Source of the DNA: Streptomyces genisteinicus
GTDB lineage: Bacteria > Actinomycetota > Actinomycetes > Streptomycetales > Streptomycetaceae
DNA length: 64,000 bases
Assembly: GCF_014489615.1 (NCBI RefSeq)
Contig: NZ_CP060825.1
Span: forward strand, 6,866,001-6,930,000
Reading direction: 5' to 3'
Below the pieces are notes generated by a model. That model had not been told where the DNA came from. It ran no database searches and saw nothing but the letters and a program-made list of their open reading frames with translations. Position numbers and translations under genes: made by a program. Position 1 is the stretch's first letter. Each line of letters opens with the position of its first letter. Below are positions 18,807 through 28,324 of the stretch, one piece after another.

Positions 18807-20050
18807 CGGCCACGGTGACCGACCTCGCCGATCTCGACCTGTTCACCGACGGCGACCCGCACGAGGCGTGGCGCGCCCTGCGGCGCGACAGCCCCGTCCA
18901 CTGGAACCCCGCCGCCGGCGACACCGCCGGAGGTACGGGCTCGTCCGGGTTCTGGGCGCTGACGCGTTATCAGGACGTCCACGACGCCTACGTGGACGCG
19001 GCCCTGTTCTCGTCCCGGTGGGGGACGGTGATGGGCGGCTCGCACCGCAGGGACGCCGACTCCGCGTCCGGACGCATGCTGATCGCCTCGGACGACCCGC
19101 AGCACCGGCTGATGCGCCAGCAGGTCCACAAGGCGTTCCTGCCCGCCCTCATGGACCGCGCCCGCCGCGTGGTGCGCGACTACGTGGACGCCGCGCTCGG
19201 CAGGATGCTGGAGGACGGCGGAGGGGACTTCGCCACCGATGTCGCGCCCGAGCCGCCGGCCGGGCTGCTCGCGGCGATGTTCGGACTCGGGCGGACCGAC
19301 GCCCTGCACCTGCTCGCCCTGACCCGCTCCATGATCGGATACCAGGACCCCCGGTACCACAGCGGCTCCACACCGCCGGCCGTGCTGGTCTCCTCCCAGG
19401 TCGAGATCTTCGACCTGATGATGGACCTGATGGAGACCAGGCGCCGCGCGCCCTCGGACGACCTGGTGAGCATCCTCCTGGGAGCCTCGGTCAACGGCCG
19501 CCCCTTCACCGAGGACGAAGTCCTCTACAACTGCCTGAACGTGGCCGTGGGAGGCAACGAGACCACCCCGTTCACCGCGTCCGCGGCGGTGCAGGCGTTC
19601 ATCGACTCTCCCGGCCAGGCGCGGCTCCTGCGCGACGACCCCGGACTCCTGGCGACCGCGGTGGAGGAGGTCTTCCGCTGGACGTCCACGAACGCGTACG
19701 TGCAGCGCGTCGCCACACGTGACGTCGAGCTGCACGGGCAGCTGATCCGCGCGGGCGATGCGGTGACGCTGTGGAACGCCTCGGCCAACCGTGACGAGGA
19801 GAAGTTCCCGGACGCCGACCGGTTCGACGTGCGCCGCACACCCAACCGGCACATCGCCTTCGGGGTCGGCGTGCACCGGTGCATCGGGATGGGCGCCGCG
19901 CAGATGGAGATCGGGCTGCTGCTGCGGGAGATCGCCCGCCGGGGCATCTCCTTCGAGGCCGCCGGTCCACCGGACCGGCTCCGCTCCAACTTCATGCTGG
20001 GACTCACCCGCCTCCCGGTCCGCGCCACGGTGTCCCGGGACCGCTCGTGA
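18803..20050 (+). CDS. Cytochrome P450
   Basis: 415 residues, ATG overlapping the A-PCP stop. Haem ligand Cys360 in FGVGVHRCIG, K-helix ExxR in EEVFRW, and an I-helix reading VGGNETTP where many P450s have AGxxT. Size and motifs fit soluble bacterial class I P450s that use separate ferredoxins; none is encoded nearby. The position directly after an A-PCP didomain suggests hydroxylation of a carrier-bound amino acid. Its stop overlaps the flavin reductase start (GTGA). Confidence 0.93.
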   Translation: MTATVTDLADLDLFTDGDPHEAWRALRRDSPVHWNPAAGDTAGGTGSSGFWALTRYQDVHDAYVDAALFSSRWGTVMGGSHRRDADSASGRMLIASDDPQHRLMRQQVHKAFLPALMDRARRVVRDYVDAALGRMLEDGGGDFATDVAPEPPAGLLAAMFGLGRTDALHLLALTRSMIGYQDPRYHSGSTPPAVLVSSQVEIFDLMMDLMETRRRAPSDDLVSILLGASVNGRPFTEDEVLYNCLNVAVGGNETTPFTASAAVQAFIDSPGQARLLRDDPGLLATAVEEVFRWTSTNAYVQRVATRDVELHGQLIRAGDAVTLWNASANRDEEKFPDADRFDVRRTPNRHIAFGVGVHRCIGMGAAQMEIGLLLREIARRGISFEAAGPPDRLRSNFMLGLTRLPVRATVSRDRS

Positions 20051-20610
20051 CCGCGCCCCGGCACCGCACGGACAGTCCGCCGGGCTCCGGGACCCCGGAC
20101 ATCCCGGTGTTCAGGGAGGCGATGTCGCGCCTCGCGGCGGCGGTGACGATCGTGGCGACCCGGGACGACGCCGGAGAACGCCGGGGATTCACCGCGACAT
20201 CGGTGACCTCGGCGTCCCTGGATCCACCGCTCCTGCTCGTCGGCATCTCCCGCACCTCCAGCTGCCGCGAAGTGTTCCGCACGGCGACGGAGTTCACCGT
20301 CAACGTCCTCGACGACGGCCACCGCAACCTCGCCCGCCGCTTCGCCGCGCCGGGTGTCGACCGATTCGCGGAAGGCGACTTCGCCGCATGGCCCGGCGGC
20401 ACGGCCCCCCGTCTGGTCGACGCCCATGTCTCCATACGCTGCGCGGCGCTGGACGTGATCCCGGTGGGCGACCACGAGATGCTCGTCGGCGGATTCGTCG
20501 AGGCGCGCTTCTCGGGCCCGGGGGACGGGCCGCTGCTCTGGTACCGCAGGGGATTCGGCTCGGTCGCGGCGGGCGACGGCGCGGCCCCTTCGCCGCGGCG
20601 CGAGGGGTGA
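20047..20610 (+). CDS. Flavin reductase (FMN_red/HpaC family)
   Basis: 187 residues from the GTG that overlaps the P450 stop. Contains the split-barrel pattern MSRLAAAVTIVATRD, RRGFTATSVTSASLDPPLLLV, and FTVNVLDDGHRNLARRFA typical of short-chain NAD(P)H:FMN oxidoreductases. Its natural partner here is the luciferase-like monooxygenase at 12441, which needs free reduced FMN. It would not normally feed the P450 beside it. Confidence 0.88.
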   Translation: MTAPRHRTDSPPGSGTPDIPVFREAMSRLAAAVTIVATRDDAGERRGFTATSVTSASLDPPLLLVGISRTSSCREVFRTATEFTVNVLDDGHRNLARRFAAPGVDRFAEGDFAAWPGGTAPRLVDAHVSIRCAALDVIPVGDHEMLVGGFVEARFSGPGDGPLLWYRRGFGSVAAGDGAAPSPRREG

Positions 20611-20748
20611 TGCCCATGCCGGTGGCCCGTGGACCGCGTCGGCACGGGCGACGCGCTCCGGGCGGTGTCCCGATCCATCCGGGCAACCGGTTCGCGGAGG
20701 TGACCAGGTGAGCCGCGAACTGTCGAATCGTGGAGGACGGATAAAGAG

Positions 20749-21786
20749 ATGACAGCAACGCAGAACGCGACGTTCCGGCCGAGCCGGGCGGAGATACTCG
20801 ACGCCACGCTGCGTGACGGGTCCTACGCAGTCGACTTCCAGCTCGACGAGAAGTTCGTCGGCGAACTCCTCCACCGGCTCGACGGGACGCCGATCCGCAA
20901 GGTCGAGGTCGGGCACGGACTGGGCTACGAGGCGGAGCGCTCCGGAATCCGGGAATGCAACATCACCCTCCGGCGATGGTGCGAACTCGCGCAGGCGGAG
21001 CTGACGGCGACCTCGTGGGGCATGTTCGCGCAGCCCGGGTTCAGCCGGCTCTCCACGCTGTCCGCACTCTGCGACGAGGGCATGTCGTTCGTCCGTATCG
21101 GCATCGAACCGGAACGGGTTCCGGACCACCTCGACTACATCGAGCGCGCCACCGAACGGTGCGACGAGGTCTACCTCAACCTGATGAAGACGGGTGGCAC
21201 GCCCGCCGGGGAACTGCCCGCACTGCTCCGCGACGTCCCCCCGGCCGTCGCCGGTGTCTACGTGGTGGACTCGTACGGCTCCATGCTCGCCGGTGACGTC
21301 CACCGCTACGTCACCGTGGTGAAGGAGTCCTTCCCCGTGGTCGGATTCCACGGCCACGACAACCTGGGCATGGCGAACGCGAACAGCATGGCCGCGTTCG
21401 AGGCAGGGGCCCTGATCGTCGACGGATGCCTCGACGGGATCGGGCGCGGCGCCGGAAACGCGCAGACCGAATCGCTCGCGGGAATCCTCTGCGCGCTGGG
21501 CGAGGACCGTTTCGACTACCGAGCGCTGGCGGAACTCGCCGATTTCTGCCGGACCAGCCTCGACCCCCTTCCCGAGGACCGGAAGATGCAGGTGCTCGGC
21601 GGAGTGATCGGCATACATTCCGAATTCTTTCCGCTCATCGAGAAACTCTGCGACGAGCTGTCCGTGGACCCGCCCTCCCTCATGGAGGCCGCCGTCGCAC
21701 TCGCCCCCCGGGTCGCGGGCAGAAACGAGATCCGGGCCGCGGCGGAGCGGCTCGCGCTGCGGTCGGCAGCAGTCCAAGGGCTCTGA
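20749..21786 (+). CDS. HMGL-like / 4-hydroxy-2-oxovalerate-type aldolase
   Basis: 345 residues. TIM-barrel pyruvate aldolase/acyltransferase with LDATLRDGSY (residues 17-26, metal Asp and catalytic Arg), GFHGHDNLGMANANS (metal His pair) and DGCLDGIGRGAGNAQTE. This is the DmpG / HMG-CoA-lyase / homocitrate-synthase superfamily. No partner acylating aldehyde dehydrogenase is present. In the cluster it could join or split a 2-oxo acid and an aldehyde. With the FAH-family gene 27 bp downstream it resembles the lower half of a meta-cleavage pathway, possibly run in reverse to make a hydroxylated 2-oxo acid precursor. Confidence 0.78.
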   Translation: MTATQNATFRPSRAEILDATLRDGSYAVDFQLDEKFVGELLHRLDGTPIRKVEVGHGLGYEAERSGIRECNITLRRWCELAQAELTATSWGMFAQPGFSRLSTLSALCDEGMSFVRIGIEPERVPDHLDYIERATERCDEVYLNLMKTGGTPAGELPALLRDVPPAVAGVYVVDSYGSMLAGDVHRYVTVVKESFPVVGFHGHDNLGMANANSMAAFEAGALIVDGCLDGIGRGAGNAQTESLAGILCALGEDRFDYRALAELADFCRTSLDPLPEDRKMQVLGGVIGIHSEFFPLIEKLCDELSVDPPSLMEAAVALAPRVAGRNEIRAAAERLALRSAAVQGL

Positions 21787-21813
21787 AACACACGGCGACA
21801 CGGAAGGACCGCA

Positions 21814-22650
21814 GTGAGACTCTCACGGTTCAGCACGGAGAACGGGCACCGGATACTCGCGAGCCATCGCGGTGGCTGGACACCGGTCTCCGGCATCACG
21901 GGTCACGAAGGACCGATCCGCCTGGTCGACCTGCTCGACGCGTCACGCAGAAGGGATCTCGAAGCGCTGCTGGAATCCCGGCCGGCTCCGGAGCCCGTCG
22001 ACGTCCGTCTGGACGAGGCCGCGACCGTCGTCGAGGACGGCGACATCTGGGGGGCCGGACTCAACTACCGGGGCCACTCCCAGGACCTGCAGGCCCAGCA
22101 GCCCTCGTCCGGTCCGGGGTCGTACCTGCGGCCGCGCAGCTGCCTGATCTCCAACGGCGGGACGATCGAACTGCCGTCCCGGAGCCGGCGGGTGACCGCC
22201 GAGGCGGAGCTGGGCCTGGTCATCGGCGCGCGCTGCAAGGACGTGCGGCGCGACGAGTGGCGCTCGGTCGTCGCAGGCGTCACGGCCGTCCTCGACATGA
22301 CGGCCGAGGACGCCATCCGCGAGAATCCCCGCTACATCCCCTGGGCCAAGGGCTTCGACACGTTCTGCAGCGTCGGCCCGCAGATCGTCACCCTCGACGA
22401 GTTCGACGACGATGCCCTCGGGGCCGTCCGAGTCTCGACCGTCCGCAACGGCGAGGTCGTCGCCTCCGCGCCGGTCTCCGACATGAAGTACGACCTCGGC
22501 TACCTGGTCGAGTACTTCACCGCCGGCCGCACCTTCATGCCGGGGACCGTCATCTGCACGGGGACTCCGGGAGCTGCGGAGATCAGCCCCGGGGACCGTG
22601 TCACGGCGGTCGTCGAAGGCGTCGGCACCCTCGTGCACACCGTGAAGTGA
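21814..22650 (+). CDS. Fumarylacetoacetate hydrolase (FAH) family protein
   Basis: 278 residues, GTG start. C-terminal FAH barrel: DIWGAGLNYRGHSQDL, the metal-binding AEAELGLVIGARC, DMTAEDAI, WAKGFDTFCSVGP and PGTVICTGTPGAAEISPGD. Family members are divalent-metal enzymes acting on 2-oxo or 2,4-dioxo acids: hydrolases, decarboxylases, hydratases and tautomerases. Paired with the aldolase just upstream it most likely handles a 2-oxo-acid intermediate for the aminotransferase. Exact reaction unknown. Confidence 0.8.
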   Translation: MRLSRFSTENGHRILASHRGGWTPVSGITGHEGPIRLVDLLDASRRRDLEALLESRPAPEPVDVRLDEAATVVEDGDIWGAGLNYRGHSQDLQAQQPSSGPGSYLRPRSCLISNGGTIELPSRSRRVTAEAELGLVIGARCKDVRRDEWRSVVAGVTAVLDMTAEDAIRENPRYIPWAKGFDTFCSVGPQIVTLDEFDDDALGAVRVSTVRNGEVVASAPVSDMKYDLGYLVEYFTAGRTFMPGTVICTGTPGAAEISPGDRVTAVVEGVGTLVHTVK

Positions 22651-22697
22651 CAGGACCGGGAGCTGTGCCGAACCGTCCTAGCGTGGAGGACTGGAGA

Positions 22698-24425
22698 GTG
22701 TCCGTTCAGCAGACAGCCGTGGTCGCGGAGATACAGCGCCGCATCCGGGACAATTCCGACGGTGATGCCATCGAGACGGTGGACGGAGTGCTCAGCTACC
22801 GGGAGTTCGGCAGGCGCGTGGAGGGATTCGCCACCCGCCTCGCCACCCTGTGCGCACCCGGTGAGTTCATCGGGATCGAAGCCGCCCGGACCTCCGGCTC
22901 GGTGGTCGCCATGGTCGGCGCGCTGCTCGCCGGCCGCCCGTTCGTGTTCATCGACCCCCGTGACAGCGTGGACTCGAACACGACGAAGGTGTCCTCCCTC
23001 GGCATCCGCTGGGTCGTGCGCGGATCCGCCCCGTCCGACGTCCCCGCACTCGTGCCCGCGCCGGCCGAGTGGCGCGGCGACACCGCCGGGCGGCACCGGT
23101 GGGCGCCCGACGACGTGGCGCTGCACCGGGGCAGCATCGGCTACGCGATCCACACCTCGGGATCGACCGGGGAACCCAAGTGCGTCCTGGTGCGGGCGGG
23201 TTCCCTGGCCCGGATGGTCGGGGACCACGTACGCGCCCTGGAGCTGGACACCGCGAGCCGGACGCTGCAGTTCGCCCGTCTGACCTTCGACGGATGCATC
23301 ACGGAGATCCTGTGGACCCTGACCGCGGGCGCCTGCCTCGTGGTCCTCGGCGAGGAGCACCTGACCCCCGGAGCGGTGCTCCGGGGCACCCTGGAGAAGT
23401 TCCGCGTCACCCACCTCAAGACGACGCCGTTCGCGCTGACGGCGACCGAGCCGACCACGGCGATGAGCCTTCGGCACGTGATCAACGGCGGTGGAGCGTG
23501 CCGTCAGGCGGTCGTCCGGAAATGGGCGGCGGCGGCGGCGTTCCACAACGCGTACGGATTGACGGAGACCACCGTCTGCAACTTCCTCAGCCGACCGCTG
23601 GATCCGGACGACTGCACCGAGGCCGTGCCGCTCGGCGCCGTCGTCGGGGACTGCGGATTCGACGTACTGCCGCTGACGGCGGCGGACGGGGACGACGCGG
23701 CCCGCTCGCGGGGGACCCGCGGGGAACTCGTCATCACGGGCGAGAGCGTGGCGATCGGATACCTGACCCCGCAGGGCCTGCGGCCGTTCGTCGACGGCGA
23801 CGCGAACCGGGTCTACCGGACCGGGGACATCGTCGAGGTCCGCGACGGGGAGGTCTTCTTCGTCGAGCGGCTGGACCGGCAGCTGAAGGTCCGCGGCTTC
23901 CGTCTCGACCCCGGCGAGATCGAAGCCGCCGCCTGCCGGCTCACGGGCGTCGCGGAAGCGGTGGTGACCGCCGAGCCGCACACGAGGGCGGACGACGTCG
24001 CCGAGGACGCGCTGGTCTGCTACTACCTCGGCGCCGCCACCGCCCGGGAGGTGCGCGCCCACCTCGACGCGGTCCTCGACCCCTACAAGGTCCCCTCGGT
24101 GATCCACCAGGTCGATGCGCTGCCGTACACGCGCAACGGCAAGGTCGACCGCGACGCCCTGCGAGCGGGCCGCCGCTCCCCGGCGGACACCGGCGGGCCC
24201 GTCACGGCGGAGGACCGGGTACTCGACTGGGTACGGCGCCTCACCGGCGTGACCGACGTCCGGCTCGACGACAACTTCTACGACATCGGCGGCGACTCCG
24301 CCTCGACCGTCGTCCTCGTCGACGTGCTGAAGGGACTCGGCTGGATGGAGGTGGGCGTCCGGGACGTCCTGCGCGCGGAGAACCTGAGGGTCCTCGTCGA
24401 CCGGCTGCCCGGCCAGGGTGCGTGA
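22698..24425 (+). CDS. Free-standing A-PCP didomain, Asp/Asn-like Lys in the specificity pocket
   Basis: 575 residues from GTG 22698; GGAGGA lies about 8 bases upstream, and two other in-frame GTGs further up are possible. Adenylation motifs: HTSGSTGEPKCVLV (A3, Cys where Gly is usual), NAYGLTETTVCN (A5), YRTGDIVE (A7), QLKVRGFRLDPGEIE (A8), NGKVDRDAL (A10). Carrier: IGGDSAST (D-S type). Pocket residues by eye are about D-G-T-K-I-G-A-V-C. The D-x-T-K start recalls Asp/Asn domains (D-L-T-K), where Lys meets the side-chain carboxyl or amide. The next gene is an asparagine-synthetase homologue, consistent with an acidic substrate that becomes amidated. Confidence 0.88.
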   Translation: MSVQQTAVVAEIQRRIRDNSDGDAIETVDGVLSYREFGRRVEGFATRLATLCAPGEFIGIEAARTSGSVVAMVGALLAGRPFVFIDPRDSVDSNTTKVSSLGIRWVVRGSAPSDVPALVPAPAEWRGDTAGRHRWAPDDVALHRGSIGYAIHTSGSTGEPKCVLVRAGSLARMVGDHVRALELDTASRTLQFARLTFDGCITEILWTLTAGACLVVLGEEHLTPGAVLRGTLEKFRVTHLKTTPFALTATEPTTAMSLRHVINGGGACRQAVVRKWAAAAAFHNAYGLTETTVCNFLSRPLDPDDCTEAVPLGAVVGDCGFDVLPLTAADGDDAARSRGTRGELVITGESVAIGYLTPQGLRPFVDGDANRVYRTGDIVEVRDGEVFFVERLDRQLKVRGFRLDPGEIEAAACRLTGVAEAVVTAEPHTRADDVAEDALVCYYLGAATAREVRAHLDAVLDPYKVPSVIHQVDALPYTRNGKVDRDALRAGRRSPADTGGPVTAEDRVLDWVRRLTGVTDVRLDDNFYDIGGDSASTVVLVDVLKGLGWMEVGVRDVLRAENLRVLVDRLPGQGA

Positions 24426-24430
24426 TCACC

Positions 24431-26206
24431 ATGTGTGGTGTGTGCGGGACCTTCTCCCCCCACGGCGGGGTCGATCGCAGCGTCGCCGCCGACATGCACT
24501 CCCGGCTCGTCCACCGCGGGCCCGACGAGACCTACTCCCTGAACACCGCGACGCTCTCCGTGAAGCTGGGCCGTCTCGGCTTCACCGGCCTCTGCGACGG
24601 CTGGCAGCCCACGGAGGACCGCGGCGGCCGCTTCGTGGCCACGACGAACGGCGAGGTGTTCAACTTCCGCTCCCTGCGCGACAGCGTGGGGGCCGATCCG
24701 CAGGGCAACGGTGTCGACGTGTCCGTCATCCCGGGCCTCGTCGCCGAGTACGGCATCGACGGACTGCGCCTGGTGGACGGCCAGTTCGCCACCGCGATCC
24801 TCGACCGGGCGGAGAACGCGCTGTATCTGGCCAGGGACCGGTTCGGCATCTGCCCCATGTACTACACCGAGACGCCCTCCGGCGTGCACTTCTGCTCGGA
24901 GATCAAGCCGCTGGTGCAGTGCGTCGACCGGTCCTGGGACGTGGACGTCGGCGCGGTCGACCAGTACCTCTCGCTGGGGAACGTCGTCGCGCCGCGCACC
25001 CTCGTCAAGGGGATACGGGCCGTCCCCCCGGGCTGCGCCGTCAGGTTCGACGCCCGGGGCAGCCACGTCGTCCGCTACTGGCGCTACGGCGAGTTCTCGC
25101 CCGCGGCGGAGCCCGTGGCCGGGGAAGCGCTCCGCGAGGCGCTGCGGAGCTCGGTCCGTGACCGCCTGCACGCCGACGTGGAGATCGGCGCCTACCTGAG
25201 CGGGGGATTCGACTCCACCGCGATCCTGATGGAAGCGGCGGCCGTCACCGATCACTCCGTCCGCTCGTTCTCGGTGGTCTTCGACGACCCCGGCCTGGAC
25301 GAGGGGCGGTTCCAGCGGGAGGTGGCCCTGGCGGTCGGCAGCAAGCACGAACAGGTCCTGTGCCGCAGGTCCGACGTCGCGTCCGACTTCGAGAAGATGG
25401 TCAGGCACTGCTGCTATCCCCAGCGCGAGACGTACAACGTCGCCGCCAGGATGCTGGCCGGCAGCGTGCACTCGGCCGGGATCAAGGGCGTCGTGTCCGG
25501 CGAGGGGGCCGACGAGCTCTTCTTCGGATACGACTCGTACGCCTTCGACAGCGCGGCCCGCTCGCGTCGCAGCGTCCGCGCCGAGAACGAACAGGCATGG
25601 GGCCGCGCCGACTTCAGCTGGGAGGTCGACTGGCGCGAGGTGAGCCGCCGGCGGCAGGACTTCCTTTCCCCCGCCGCCGGAGAAGCCCTTCACGGCGACG
25701 AGTTCTGGCGGACGAGGCTCATTCCCTTCACCGAGGACGAGGTCCGGTCCCTCTCGGCCATGCAGCTGCGGTCCATCGCCGACGTGTACGTCCAGATGTC
25801 GGGCCACCTGCTGGGGGACCACGGCGACTCCATGCTGATGGAGAACTCCGTCGAGGGCCGCTACCCGTTCCTGGGGAACCGGGTCGTCTCGCTCGCCCTC
25901 CAGGTGGAGGACACCGCGAAGGTGGTCGACTTCGAGGGCAAGTGGTGTCTGAAGGACGCCTACGCGGGAATCGTCCCCGAGTCGGTTCTCCGGCGGGGGA
26001 AGCACGGGTTCGCCGCATACGACCTGGGCTCGGTCGCGGATGCCCGGACCTGGGACGACTGGCGCGGCCTCGTCGAGGCCAGCGGTGTCTTCGCTCCCGG
26101 ATGCCTCGGCGCACCCGCCGGTTCGGGTGTCCCCGGCAAGTGGGACCTCCGGCTCAGCGCCATCAGCGTGGCCATCGTCATGGACGAGCTGGGCCTGGGG
26201 CTCTGA
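24431..26206 (+). CDS. Asparagine synthetase B-like glutamine amidotransferase
   Basis: 591 residues starting MCGVCG, so Cys2 becomes the N-terminal nucleophile of the class II glutaminase domain (with HRGPDE and NGEVFN). The ATP-pyrophosphatase synthetase domain has YLSGGFDST (about residue 258) and GEGADELFFGY. In-frame GTG at 24422 would bury the Cys, so ATG 24431 is chosen. Housekeeping AsnB amidates aspartate; cluster-borne relatives amidate other carboxylates or close lactams. Five bases after the A-PCP gene, so the substrate may be the acidic amino acid activated there, free or on its carrier. Confidence 0.88.
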   Translation: MCGVCGTFSPHGGVDRSVAADMHSRLVHRGPDETYSLNTATLSVKLGRLGFTGLCDGWQPTEDRGGRFVATTNGEVFNFRSLRDSVGADPQGNGVDVSVIPGLVAEYGIDGLRLVDGQFATAILDRAENALYLARDRFGICPMYYTETPSGVHFCSEIKPLVQCVDRSWDVDVGAVDQYLSLGNVVAPRTLVKGIRAVPPGCAVRFDARGSHVVRYWRYGEFSPAAEPVAGEALREALRSSVRDRLHADVEIGAYLSGGFDSTAILMEAAAVTDHSVRSFSVVFDDPGLDEGRFQREVALAVGSKHEQVLCRRSDVASDFEKMVRHCCYPQRETYNVAARMLAGSVHSAGIKGVVSGEGADELFFGYDSYAFDSAARSRRSVRAENEQAWGRADFSWEVDWREVSRRRQDFLSPAAGEALHGDEFWRTRLIPFTEDEVRSLSAMQLRSIADVYVQMSGHLLGDHGDSMLMENSVEGRYPFLGNRVVSLALQVEDTAKVVDFEGKWCLKDAYAGIVPESVLRRGKHGFAAYDLGSVADARTWDDWRGLVEASGVFAPGCLGAPAGSGVPGKWDLRLSAISVAIVMDELGLGL

Positions 26207-26328
26207 CCCGGGGAGCGGCACGATCCGCGCACGCGCCCCCGGGCGGACACCCCGACCGGACCGGACCGGCCGGCCGGCCGACGCCACGAGTCACGCGCAC
26301 ACGAGTGCCCCGAAGACGGGAGAGGTCA

Positions 26329-27036
26329 GTGAGTCCCCAGACGCCCGGAGTCGTCGTCTTCCCGGGGGCCGGTTCCTTCGGCACCGAACTCCGCCCGCTG
26401 CTGCGTGAACTGGAGCCGTCGGCGTCGCTGGTCCGCTACCCCGGCCGCTTCGGAGCGGAGTCCGGCCGTGCTGCCGGATCGTTCGGGGACGCGGTGCGGT
26501 CGTGCGTCCGCCAGACGACCCGCCTTCAGCCGGCCCGTCCCCTTCTGGTCGGACACAGCTTCGGGGCGTATGTCGCCTACGCCGCAGCGACGGAACTCGA
26601 GCGGCTCGGAACGGAGATCTCCGCACTGGTCGTGGTGGGCGCCACCGCACCGCCCCTGCTGACCGTGCCCGACGCGGCTGCGCACGACCGGTCGGACACC
26701 GAGGCCTATCTGCGGAGGATCGACGCCGGCCTGGTCGAGGGCCGGTCCGGCGAGTGGCGCGAGATCCTCCTCGACACCGTCATGCACGACCTCCGGCTCC
26801 TGAAGGAATTCACCGCATCGGCACCGGCGTACGGGCGGCTGCGATGCCCGGTCTTCGCCGCACGGGGCGAGGAGGATCCGCTGACCTGCCACGGCGGGAT
26901 GGCCGCATGGGCCGCGTCCACCACCGGCGACTGCACCGTCGAGGTCTTCCCCGGCGGCCACTCGGACCTGCTGACCTCGCCCGGGTTCGCGTCATGGCTG
27001 CGCGAGGTACGCGGCCGCCGCGCGCTCACCGGGTGA
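26329..27036 (+). CDS. Type II thioesterase
   Basis: 235 residues from GTG 26329 (VSPQTPGVVVFPGAGSFG), preceded by GGGAGAGG. Nucleophile elbow GHSFGAYVAY with normal Ser, GEEDPL acidic loop and GGHSDLL His. It is the third external thioesterase of the cluster and the last gene of the plus-strand series that began at 4133, presumably an editing enzyme. A 6-base inverted repeat (GGTGAC, 27032-27037 / GTCACC, 27040-27045) overlaps the stop. Confidence 0.85.
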   Translation: MSPQTPGVVVFPGAGSFGTELRPLLRELEPSASLVRYPGRFGAESGRAAGSFGDAVRSCVRQTTRLQPARPLLVGHSFGAYVAYAAATELERLGTEISALVVVGATAPPLLTVPDAAAHDRSDTEAYLRRIDAGLVEGRSGEWREILLDTVMHDLRLLKEFTASAPAYGRLRCPVFAARGEEDPLTCHGGMAAWAASTTGDCTVEVFPGGHSDLLTSPGFASWLREVRGRRALTG

Positions 27037-27428
27037 CCCGTCACCGGACCGCAACGGCATCGAGGCTCCGATACGTGAGCCGCCCGAGCGGTGGCGGCCG
27101 CGACCGGGCGTCCGTGAGCCGGGCCTGGCCGCTGGAACGCGGAGGGCGTGCCGTGCTGGGAGGCCCACCGTCCAGGAGCGTGCCCCGTCCCGAGCCGTAC
27201 GACCGGTCCGGAAGACGGCGAAGCACACCAATCGCCCCCTGTGCGACACCGTGACCCTGCGCACCCCCGCCGGCGCCATCGCCTCCCAGTACAAGCTACG
27301 GCGACGCCTGACCGATCCGTCCACACCCCGAGGGCCGGCCACGGCGGTCGGCCCTCCTCGTCGGCCGACGCACGTGGGGAGAGGGAGTCGACACCCGGGA
27401 CTCCGTGCCCCGGGGTCATGGCGAAGGG
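27037..27428. other. Intergenic region, no gene seen
   Basis: 392 bp between the convergent thioesterase and EF-hand genes. Short frames exist on both strands but none has a ribosome site plus a recognisable protein. Apart from the small inverted repeat at its left edge I see no clear structure. It marks the probable right border of the NRPS/PKS operon. Confidence 0.5.
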
Positions 27429-27998
27429 TCAGACCACCCTCGTCAGGGCGGGGTTGCCCGCCCACCAGTTCCCCGGGGCCTCGGGGTCACGACTGCTCCA
27501 GTACTCGATCGTCGCCGTGACGAACTCCTCGGCGGAGAGCACGCCGTCGCCGTCCTGGTCGAGGTGGCCGAAGGCCAGGTCCGACGCAGCGCGGTCGAGG
27601 CCGGGGAAGTGTCCGCGCTGAAAGGCGAAGAACTCGTCGGGGTCGATGCGCCCGTCGCCGTCCGTGTCCGCGAGGGCCAGAAACGCCTTGGCGAGAGCTC
27701 CGACCGTTGCCCGGGCGGCGGCCGGATCATCGGCCAGGGCCGCGGTGGAGGCGATGAAGTCGGCGCGGCTGAGGGACGACGCCCCTGTGGGGAGCGCGGG
27801 CAGGTGCAGGTCCCGCCAGATCGCGACGTACGCGGCGACGAGCCGTTGCTCCTCGGGCGAATCCTCCGCGTGACCCAGGGCCCGTGCCGACGCACGCCCC
27901 ATGAGGAGGTGGTCGTTCTCGGTGAGCCGGCCGTCTCCGTCGGCGTCTAGCTGTTCGAAACCGTAGGCGATCTTCGCGAGCAGCAGGTCGTGGGACAT
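27429..27998 (-). CDS. EF-hand calcium-binding protein (calerythrin-like)
   Basis: 189 residues from ATG 27998 (MSHDLLLAKIAYGFEQLD). Three canonical EF-hand loops are visible: DADGDGRLTEND near residue 18, DTDGDGRIDPDE near 115 and DQDGDGVLSAEE near 147. A fourth, degenerate hand lies between the first two. The four-hand cytosolic layout matches Streptomyces and Saccharopolyspora calerythrin-type proteins, thought to buffer or sense calcium. Preceded by GGAGGAAG. It faces away from the following operon and shows no functional tie to either biosynthetic region. Confidence 0.9.
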   Translation of the reverse strand: MSHDLLLAKIAYGFEQLDADGDGRLTENDHLLMGRASARALGHAEDSPEEQRLVAAYVAIWRDLHLPALPTGASSLSRADFIASTAALADDPAAARATVGALAKAFLALADTDGDGRIDPDEFFAFQRGHFPGLDRAASDLAFGHLDQDGDGVLSAEEFVTATIEYWSSRDPEAPGNWWAGNPALTRVV

Positions 27999-28324
27999 GT
28001 GCTTCCTCCGGAGGGGTGGGAGCGTGCGGAGCCCGTTCGGGAACCGCCACCGGGACAACGAGGAACCCGCGCGGGCGGACACTGTTCCGGTCACCCGGCT
28101 CGAGGAAGCGACGCTGCCGCAGGGGTGATGGCGGCCTCCGCCAAGGCTGTCGCCGCCTGGTGCTCCCCCCGCCTGGAACAGGTTGAGGACCCGGCCGGCC
28201 GGGTCCGCCACCGCCTCGAACCGGGGGTGCTGATCAGAAGCGGCTCGCGGGCCCCCCATGGCACCCCGAGGTCCAGTGGGGCGCGTCACAGACAATCCGG
28301 CGGCGCTGTGGGAGCTTCAACTCG

